12,854 nucleotides of DNA from NCBI GenBank assembly GCA_003648395.1, contig QMPB01000071.1, positions 1 to 12,854 of the forward strand, written 5' to 3'. Made by a program: the position numbers and the translations under genes. Each line of letters begins with the position of its first letter. Within the stretch, counting starts at the first letter, position 1. The notes below the pieces were generated by a model. That model ran no database searches and was not told the DNA's origin. It was given only the letters and a program-made list of their open reading frames with translations. Source of the DNA: Bacteroidota bacterium. Its GTDB lineage: Bacteria; Bacteroidota; Bacteroidia; Bacteroidales; UBA1556. Of this stretch, positions 7,936 through 12,854 are shown piece by piece.

Positions 7936-9165
7936 ATGAACATATTTAGAAAGAAAAAATACGAATCCTCGGGTTCATTATCTGCTCTTGCTTTGGCGAG
8001 ATTTAGGAAGAATAAGCTTGCTATGGCGGCATTTACTTATATAGTACTTGCTGTGGTAGTTTCTATTTTGGGCTACCTAATAATTCCTGACCAAACGCCT
8101 TTTGCCAATGATCAACAACTTGAGCTTGCTACTAAAAAACCAGGTTTTATGGTTACGATTTTGCATAGAGAGCTTAATAGAGAAATAGAGCAACCAAATA
8201 TTATTTTAAAGATGCTTTTTGGAGCCAATAAAACCGATGAGAGTATTCCTATTTATAGTTTTGAAATTGTTGGTGATAAAGTTCTTATAGAGAGTTATAC
8301 CGGAATGCAACCTAATGATGGATTGAAAAGCACTTACGATATTACAGATATTGCCTTTTCTCTTAATAAAGAAATTCCTGTTGTTAAAAGTAAAAATTCC
8401 ATTTATAAGATTAGTAAAAGTGATGGTTCCACAATTGAAATATCTAGGTCAGATATTATAAGTATTGCTAAGAATAATATTGAAAGTCACAAATATTTTC
8501 TTGGTACTGATAGATTTGGTAGAGACTATTTAAGTCAATTAATTATTGGTAGTAGGGTGAGTTTAAGTGTTGGATTTATTGCAGTACTTATTTCTCTGAT
8601 TGTTGGAATTTTCTTGGGAGCAACTGCTGCATACTTTGGTGGCTGGCTCGATAATATTATTGTATGGTTTATTAATGTGGTGTGGTCCATTCCTACATTA
8701 CTATTGGTAATAGCAATAACTATGGCACTTGGAAAAGGTTATTGGCAAGTATTTATAGCGGTAGGTTTAACAATGTGGGTGGAGGTTGCTCGTGTTGTCC
8801 GTGGTCAGGTTATGAGTATTCGTCAGCAGGAGTTTGTTGAAGCTGGTGTTGCTTTGGGTTATACAGATTTTAGAATAATTTTTCAGCATATTCTCCCAAA
8901 TGTAATGAGCCCCTTGATTGTTATTTCGGCAGCAAATTTTGCCTCAGCAATACTTATAGAAGCAGGATTAAGTTTCCTTGGAATAGGAGTACAGCCACCA
9001 ACGCCCTCTTGGGGAATTATGATAAAAGAACATTATGGTTATATAATTCTTGATTATGCATATCTGGCTATTCTCCCTGGAATTGCAATCATGTTTATGG
9101 TATTAGCTTTTATGATTGTAGGTAATGGCTTACGTGATGCTCTTGATGTAAAAGAGGTTAAGTAA
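7936..9165 (+). CDS. ABC transporter permease, DppC/OppC (peptide/nickel) type, with large insert
   Basis: This is an inner-membrane permease of the binding-protein-dependent type that imports peptides, nickel or similar solutes. After a basic N-terminus (ALARFRKNKLAM) comes TM1 (about 31-50). Next is an extracytoplasmic segment of about 135 residues (51-185), then the DppC hallmark LGTDRFGRD (189-197) and TM helices at about 210-235, 242-265, 268-285, 325-348 and 375-397. The EAA loop that docks on the ATPase is intact: EAGVALGYTDFRIIFQHILP (302-321). SFLGIGVQPPTPSWG (346-360) is also diagnostic. Usual DppC/OppC proteins have about 300 residues; the 409 here result from the TM1-TMD insert. 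No partner permease (DppB), ATPase or solute-binding protein lies next to it, so the substrate stays open and partners must be encoded elsewhere. Confidence 0.9.
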   Translation: MNIFRKKKYESSGSLSALALARFRKNKLAMAAFTYIVLAVVVSILGYLIIPDQTPFANDQQLELATKKPGFMVTILHRELNREIEQPNIILKMLFGANKTDESIPIYSFEIVGDKVLIESYTGMQPNDGLKSTYDITDIAFSLNKEIPVVKSKNSIYKISKSDGSTIEISRSDIISIAKNNIESHKYFLGTDRFGRDYLSQLIIGSRVSLSVGFIAVLISLIVGIFLGATAAYFGGWLDNIIVWFINVVWSIPTLLLVIAITMALGKGYWQVFIAVGLTMWVEVARVVRGQVMSIRQQEFVEAGVALGYTDFRIIFQHILPNVMSPLIVISAANFASAILIEAGLSFLGIGVQPPTPSWGIMIKEHYGYIILDYAYLAILPGIAIMFMVLAFMIVGNGLRDALDVKEVK

Positions 9166-9175
9166 CATAAAGGAG

Positions 9176-9299
9176 AATAGAGAAAGGTAAAGGGAGAAGT
9201 AAATAAGTTTATAATAGAGAAAGGTGAAGGGAGAAGTAAAAAAAACTAAGAATTGGGATTTATCCTTTTCTTAACTTTTTTACTTCTCCCTTCTCTATT
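9176..9299. repeat. GA-rich direct repeats with an inverted copy forming a long hairpin
   Basis: Two 28-base purine-rich copies at 9176-9203 and 9213-9240 (37-base period) differ at one position (A9189 versus G9226). An inverted pyrimidine-rich copy of most of the unit is at 9279-9299. The second copy and the following bases (9227-9252) can pair with 9268-9292 across a loop of about 15 bases, with a small internal mismatch next to an A/T-run. It fills the gap between the convergent permease and fabG genes and could end transcription from both sides. Confidence 0.75.
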
Positions 9300-9324
9300 T
9301 CCCTTCAACTCTTTACATTTAATT

Positions 9325-10071
9325 CTAAGTGTGCATTCCGCCACAAACACTAATTACTTGCCCTGTAACATAGCTTGATAAATCAGAAGCTAAGTAGATA
9401 CATGTATTAGCTACATCTTCAGCTTGTCCTTCTCTACGTAATGGAATTGTTTTTACCCATTCCTTACGAACATCTTCAGGAAGCTTATCGGTCATTGCTG
9501 TAGCAATAAATCCTGGAGCAATAGCATTTACTCTTATGCTTCTAGAACCTAATTCCTGAGCTATTGATTTTGTAAATCCAATTAAACCAGCTTTTGAAGC
9601 AGAATAATTTGATTGTCCAGCATTGCCTGATAAGCCAACTACCGAGCTCATATTAATTATAGAACCAGAACGTTGCTTAAGCATTACTGACTGAACAGCT
9701 TTTGTCATATTAAAGATAGATTTTAGATTTACTGCAATTACAGCATCCCAATCTGCCTCGGGCATACGCATAAGTAAGTTGTCTTTTGTTATACCAGCGT
9801 TATTTACTAAAATATCGATACGGTCAAAGTCAATCTTTACATCTTTTATTAATTGATCAGCATCGTCAAATTTTGCTGCATTGGATGCATAAGCTTTTCC
9901 TTTTACTCCCAATTTTATAATCTCAGCCTCAGTAGCGGCAGTGTTTTCATCCAAATTTAAATCTGTGAAAGCTACATTTGCTCCTTCTTTTGCAAAAGAA
10001 ATTGCAATCGCTTTACCAATTCCACGTGCTGCACCAGTAATTAGGGCAGTTTTTCCTGTTAATAATCCCAT
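9325..10071 (-). CDS. fabG: 3-oxoacyl-[acyl-carrier-protein] reductase (FabG)
   Basis: An NADPH-dependent short-chain dehydrogenase that reduces 3-oxoacyl-ACP in fatty-acid elongation in the cytoplasm. The cofactor motif TGAARGIG is at 12-19 and NNAG at 90-93. The catalytic tetrad is N115 (VNLKS), S143 (NMSSVVG), Y156 and K160 (YSASK). IAPGFIATAMT (184-194) and the C-terminal YVTGQVISVCGGMHT are typical of FabG rather than of other reductases in the superfamily. The length of 248 is normal. No fab partner genes are adjacent; it is a single gene divergent from nnr. Other short-chain dehydrogenases are alternatives, but the full FabG pattern makes them unlikely. Confidence 0.94.
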   Translation of the reverse strand: MGLLTGKTALITGAARGIGKAIAISFAKEGANVAFTDLNLDENTAATEAEIIKLGVKGKAYASNAAKFDDADQLIKDVKIDFDRIDILVNNAGITKDNLLMRMPEADWDAVIAVNLKSIFNMTKAVQSVMLKQRSGSIINMSSVVGLSGNAGQSNYSASKAGLIGFTKSIAQELGSRSIRVNAIAPGFIATAMTDKLPEDVRKEWVKTIPLRREGQAEDVANTCIYLASDLSSYVTGQVISVCGGMHT

Positions 10072-10163
10072 AATATTTTGATCGTTTTTTGCCTTTTATT
10101 TACAGGCTTGTTTATTTTCTTCTTTGTAATATTCAATATAATGTGCTGAAGTATTTCTGCTGT

Positions 10164-10171
10164 CAAAAGTA
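10164..10171 (-). promoter_or_regulatory. Promoter -7 box for fabG
   Basis: On the minus strand the sequence is TACTTTTG, fitting TAnnTTTG, about 92 bases before the fabG ATG. The leader is therefore longer than those of the neighbours. The same octamer occurs on the other strand for nnr at 10221-10228. Confidence 0.4.
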
Positions 10172-10220
10172 CGTTATTTTTTTTATTTGTGATATTAATA
10201 AATGTGAAATTATATTTTAT

Positions 10221-10228
10221 TACTTTTG
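10221..10228 (+). promoter_or_regulatory. Promoter -7 box for nnr
   Basis: TACTTTTG fits TAnnTTTG, 25 bases before the ATG at 10254. No clear TTTG lies at the right distance upstream. Confidence 0.45.
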
Positions 10229-10253
10229 GAATAATCTTAAACCATAATAGTAG

Positions 10254-11750
10254 ATGAAGATATTAAGTATTGATAATATAAGAAAAGGAGATCAATTTAC
10301 AATTTCTAATGAACCTATTGCTTCCATTGATTTGATGGAAAGAGCATCGCAAAATTGTGTAAAATGGATTCTTGAGAAGTATATACAGAAACAAGACTTC
10401 GTAATTTTTGTAGGGCCGGGTAATAATGGTGGTGATGGAATTGCAATTGCCCGTTTGCTAAAGGAAAAAGAGCATAATGTGCGTGTACTTATTGTGGAAT
10501 ATACCAAGAGCTACTCTGTTGATTTTCAGGAAAATTTAAATAAATTTAAAGGAGAAATAAAAACTGTAAGTAATGCCGATAACAGTTTTAATATTGAGAA
10601 TAATGAAATAATTATTGATGCAATATTTGGATCAGGCTTAAGTAGAGAGATTAATGGTTTTGTGGGAATTATTATCGATTACATAAACTCATTAGATAAT
10701 CAGGTTATTAGCATTGATATTCCATCTGGATTAATGGGCGATAAGCTATTTGATACCAAAGTCCCTAAAATTATTCATGCTAATAATACTCTTAGTATAG
10801 CTTTTCCAAAGCAAGTTTTTTTCCTTGCTGAAGCTTCAAAATATATAGGTGTTTGGCATCATATTGATATTGGTATTTCAGAAATGTATCAGCAAATGGT
10901 GCCTGCAGAGGCTTATTTTATTGAAAGAAAGGATGTGGTGCAAATGCTTAAACCTCGACATAAGTTCTCTCATAAAGGAAACTATGGTCATGCTTTACTT
11001 ATAGCTGGCAGTAGTTCTAAAATGGGGGCTGCTGTTATGGCTTCTAAAGCGGCTATGCGCACAGGCTTAGGTTTATTAACTACTCATATTCCAAAAAGTG
11101 CTGTTGATATATTACAGATTTCTAGCCCCGAAACAATGCTTAGTATTGATAAGAATGCATATTATTTTTCAGGCATTGATTTATTATTTAATTATAATGC
11201 AATTGGTGTTGGACCTGGTTTGGGCTTGAATAAGGAAAGTTATAGAGCTCTTAAAATACTTATACAAAATGCAAATACTCCAATGGTTTTTGATGCAGAT
11301 GCTTTAAATATTTTGTCGGAAAATAAAACATGGCTTTCGTTTTTAAAAGCAGGAAGTATTCTAACACCTCATCCTAAAGAATTTGAAAGATTGACAGGAA
11401 AGTCAAATAACTCAGAAGAGCGCATTGAATTACAAAAGCAGTTTAGTATAAAGCATAAAGTAATTATTGTGCTTAAAGGTGCTAATACAAGTATTACAAC
11501 TCCCGATGGCAAACATTTTTATAATTCTACTGGTAACCCAGGTATGGCAACAGCTGGTAGTGGCGATGTACTAACGGGAATTATTCTATCGTTGTTGGCA
11601 CAATCATATGATCCACAAACAGCTGCTATACTTGGAGTATATATTCATGGTTTGGCAGGAGATATTTCAGCCATCGAAAATGGTTTTGAAAGCCTTATTG
11701 CAAGTGATATTATTGACAATATTGGAAAATCTTTTATAAGTCTTTATTAA
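10254..11750 (+). CDS. nnr: Bifunctional NAD(P)HX epimerase / ADP-dependent NAD(P)HX dehydratase
   Basis: Repairs hydrated, damaged nicotinamide cofactors. The N-terminal YjeF_N domain (about 1-215) converts R-NAD(P)HX to the S form. The C-terminal carbohydrate-kinase-like domain (about 225-498) dehydrates S-NAD(P)HX using ADP. In the epimerase half, LMERA (27-31), the phosphate loop GPGNNGGDG (54-62), D122 in IDAIFGSGL and SIDIPSG (153-159) are intact. In the dehydratase half, KFSHKGNYGHALLIAGS (237-253), GVGPGLG (318-324), FDADALN (346-352), TPHPKEF (371-377), VLKG (406-409) and NPGMATAGSGDVLTG (428-442) with catalytic D438 are all present. At 498 residues it has the normal length for the fused enzyme. 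It is transcribed alone, divergent from fabG. The ATG fits the family start. Confidence 0.96.
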   Translation: MKILSIDNIRKGDQFTISNEPIASIDLMERASQNCVKWILEKYIQKQDFVIFVGPGNNGGDGIAIARLLKEKEHNVRVLIVEYTKSYSVDFQENLNKFKGEIKTVSNADNSFNIENNEIIIDAIFGSGLSREINGFVGIIIDYINSLDNQVISIDIPSGLMGDKLFDTKVPKIIHANNTLSIAFPKQVFFLAEASKYIGVWHHIDIGISEMYQQMVPAEAYFIERKDVVQMLKPRHKFSHKGNYGHALLIAGSSSKMGAAVMASKAAMRTGLGLLTTHIPKSAVDILQISSPETMLSIDKNAYYFSGIDLLFNYNAIGVGPGLGLNKESYRALKILIQNANTPMVFDADALNILSENKTWLSFLKAGSILTPHPKEFERLTGKSNNSEERIELQKQFSIKHKVIIVLKGANTSITTPDGKHFYNSTGNPGMATAGSGDVLTGIILSLLAQSYDPQTAAILGVYIHGLAGDISAIENGFESLIASDIIDNIGKSFISLY

Positions 11751-12075
11751 ATCCTATTATAAGCTTTTTTTATTAGTTACGACAAGCTTTACATTGGGTT
11801 GTGTGAGTGAGTTGCAGATAAAGTGTAGATTAATAATTAATACATGCTAATTATAGTAAATCACAGATAATGGAATATTTGTAGTTATAAAGATATGATT
11901 GTAAGTCTTATATGATTATAATTGATGACTTATGAGTAGATAGTTATCTATCCAATATTGTTTATTTTCCATATTACTATTATTAAAATTATTGATATAA
12001 AAACCTGATATATAAGGTATAAAAAGAACAAGAAAATTATTGCTCAAAAAAAACTATTTTTTTTTAAAATAAGGG
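11751..12075. other. AT-rich intergenic region between nnr and the tRNA promoter
   Basis: I find no gene of credible length on either strand. A T-run follows nnr (11764-11773) but no convincing stem precedes it. A 5-base inverted repeat (GATAG/CTATC) lies near 11939. The last part has an A8 tract (12046-12053) followed by a T9 tract (12057-12065) just ahead of the tRNA promoter, a composition like a promoter upstream element. Confidence 0.5.
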
Positions 12076-12105
12076 TTTGTTATGTTAAAAAGAGATGTAT
12101 ATTTG
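12076..12105 (+). promoter_or_regulatory. Canonical Bacteroidota promoter for the tRNA pair
   Basis: A TTTG at 12076-12079 and TATATTTG at 12098-12105 are separated by 18 bases, matching the phylum consensus TTTG-N(17-23)-TAnnTTTG at both elements. The predicted start of transcription is about 30 bases before tRNA-Gly. A-tract and T-tract runs lie immediately upstream. Confidence 0.75.
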
Positions 12106-12140
12106 CAACCGCAAAAGAGATAAAAGTTCTTTGCACAATT

Positions 12141-12213
12141 GCGAAAGTAGCTCAGCTGGTAGAGCATGACCTTGCCAAGGTCAGGGTCGCGGGTTCGAAT
12201 CCCGTCTTTCGCT
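12141..12213 (+). tRNA. tRNA-Gly (anticodon GCC)
   Basis: The cloverleaf is complete in 73 bases. Acceptor GCGAAAG pairs with CTTTCGC. The D stem is GCTC/GAGC and the anticodon stem TGACC/GGTCA around loop TTGCCAA. The T arm GCGGG-TTCGAAT-CCCGT has one G-U pair. The discriminator is U73, and the 3' CCA is not encoded. It reads GGC and GGU glycine codons. Confidence 0.97.
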
Positions 12214-12216
12214 CAA

Positions 12217-12246
12217 ACAAAAAAAGCGGTTTACCGCTTTTTTTGT
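12217..12246. terminator. Perfect intrinsic terminator hairpin between the two tRNA genes
   Basis: ACAAAAAAAGCGG (12217-12229), loop TTTA, CCGCTTTTTTTGT (12234-12246): 13 uninterrupted base pairs with a T7 tract. It starts 4 bases after tRNA-Gly and ends 20 bases before tRNA-Leu. Confidence 0.85.
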
Positions 12247-12266
12247 AAAAATTACTACCAAAAGTT

Positions 12267-12350
12267 GCTCGAGTGGTGGAATTGGTAGACACGCCGGACT
12301 TAAAATCCTGTGCTCTTTGGGGCGTGCGGGTTCAAGTCCCGCCTCGAGTA
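12267..12350 (+). tRNA. tRNA-Leu (anticodon UAA)
   Basis: An 84-base class II tRNA. Acceptor GCTCGAG pairs with CTCGAGT, with G1-U72 as a wobble, and the discriminator is A73. The D arm carries GTGG-AATTGGTAGA-CAC, and the anticodon loop is CTTAAAA. A long variable arm has stem GCTC/GGGC, and the T arm GCGGG-TTCAAGT-CCCGC is perfect. The anticodon stem CCGGA/TCCTG holds one mismatch, C28 opposite U42. No CCA is encoded. It reads UUA leucine codons, which are frequent in this A+T-rich genome. Confidence 0.96.
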
Positions 12351-12352
12351 CT

Positions 12353-12388
12353 AAGCCTAGTTGACTTTCAGTCAGTTAGGCTTTTTTT
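12353..12388 (+). terminator. Intrinsic terminator after tRNA-Leu
   Basis: The arm at 12353-12366 (AAGCCTAGTTGACT) pairs with 12370-12383 over 14 positions, two of them adjacent G-U wobbles, across a TTC loop, followed by a T-tract. It ends the tRNA transcript. Confidence 0.85.
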
Positions 12389-12724
12389 ATTTTTATTATC
12401 CTGTCTTGTTCTGAAAATGTATTTACAATATTATTATTAACTTACTTTTAGGGCAAGAACAAATAAGTATTTCATAACAAACAGCAAAATTCAGAGTATA
12501 ATTCACATCATACTTATTGCTAATACTATTAGTAAGCATAGTTCTACTATCTTTGCTATATGCCTTGTGCTGCTATACTTCGATTGCTATTGGAACATGT
12601 GGAGGAAGTTAATCATAAAGGTGTCGCAAAATGCGATACTTTTCAAATATTACTGTAGGCGATACATCAATAATAATAGATAAAAACAAGCTTTAGTAAT
12701 AAGTAGCAGGATATAATTGATTTC
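12389..12724. other. Intergenic region right of the tRNA pair
   Basis: No credible gene is visible. A 12-pair hairpin at 12617-12643 (core GTGTCGCA, loop AAA, TGCGATAC, with flanking A and T bases) lies about 80 bases beyond the stop of the minus-strand gene at the edge and could be its terminator, although the minus-strand U-run is weak. The octamer GCGATACW recurs near 12659. Confidence 0.45.
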
Positions 12725-12854
12725 TTAGTTCGTAAAAACACTTTCTTTAAGCTCGCTAAACTTTGTTTTACGCTTTATATAATGGTCAAAAACAATATTT
12801 CTATTATATACTTGTGAAACAGGAACTATTTTTCTTCCTATTCTTTTAGCTCTA
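12725..12854 (-). CDS. C-terminal fragment of an unrecognised protein (cut by right edge)
   Basis: On the minus strand an open frame enters from the right edge, giving 42 residues before a TAA whose complement is at 12725-12727. The tail contains GRKIVPVSQVYNRNIVFDHY and ends in KFSELKESVFTN. Basic and hydrophobic residues are balanced as in a real globular protein, and no stop occurs before the edge. Random sequence at this A+T content would rarely stay open this far with such composition. I do not recognise the family. It has no membrane segment in the visible part. Confidence 0.6.
   Translation of the reverse strand, partial: RAKRIGRKIVPVSQVYNRNIVFDHYIKRKTKFSELKESVFTN

Noticed and set aside
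11764..11782. Run GCTTTTTTT followed by ATTAGTTACG, also present at 3185-3202
   Set aside because: At 3185 it is the terminator T-run plus the end of the barrel gene. A second match of a T-run plus a 10-base AT-rich word is weak evidence, and the minus-strand frame at 11774 has early stops and no similarity to that gene.
12326..12350. tRNA-Leu 3' end as an integration (att) site
   Set aside because: No second copy of the T-arm/acceptor sequence occurs in the window and no integrase is present.
12560..12658. Short plus-strand ORF of 32 codons right of the tRNA pair
   Set aside because: The frame is full of stops just upstream, there is no promoter or ribosome-binding signal, it overlaps a hairpin, and it resembles no known small protein.
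1..12854. CRISPR array, toxin-antitoxin pair, defence or biosynthetic cluster
   Set aside because: No regularly spaced repeats with unique spacers, no paired small ORFs of that type and no signature enzymes were found; the gene content is mainly housekeeping.

Overview
The window looks like ordinary chromosome from a member of the Bacteroidota, probably a Bacteroidales-like or related low-GC lineage. The evidence is strong A+T richness, several gene leaders carrying the phylum-specific -7 promoter box TAnnTTTG, no Shine-Dalgarno-dominated starts, a Bacteroidota-type ParC, a BatA-like membrane protein tail, a lipoprotein with a QKDD export signal right after the lipid cysteine, and an IS1182-like transposase relic. 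The species cannot be named from sequence alone.

Layout, left to right. A partial BatA-like membrane protein (left edge to 308, +) is followed 10 bases later by parC (319-3132, +), the topoisomerase IV A subunit. A strong shared hairpin terminator (3153-3192) separates parC from a convergent minus-strand block: a predicted outer-membrane beta-barrel lipoprotein (3194-3817), a terminator-like hairpin, a von Willebrand A lipoprotein (3902-4861) and hisS (5063-6430). Positions 6431-7343 form a decayed area holding a truncated IS1182-type transposase (6750-7205, -). Then come a low-molecular-weight protein tyrosine phosphatase (7344-7802, +) and a DppC/OppC-type ABC permease with a large extra-membrane insert (7936-9165, +). 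The permease converges on fabG (9325-10071, -) across a GA-rich repeat and hairpin (9176-9299). fabG diverges from nnr (10254-11750, +), the bifunctional NAD(P)HX repair enzyme. A 390-base AT-rich gap leads to a canonical promoter driving tRNA-Gly(GCC) and tRNA-Leu(UAA), each followed by its own hairpin. The right edge holds the C-terminus of an unrecognised minus-strand protein (12725 to edge).

The genes are mostly single transcription units with housekeeping roles: DNA decatenation, histidine charging, fatty-acid synthesis, nicotinamide cofactor repair and tRNA supply. The envelope genes (BatA-like protein, two lipoproteins, permease) show no obvious joint pathway. I see no defence island, CRISPR array, biosynthetic cluster or other clearly new system. 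The most interesting signals are small: a Gly at the quinolone-contact acidic position of ParC, a surface-export signal on the VWA lipoprotein, the GA-rich repeat/hairpin between permease and fabG, a perfect terminator between the two tRNAs, and an unpaired base pair in the tRNA-Leu anticodon stem.
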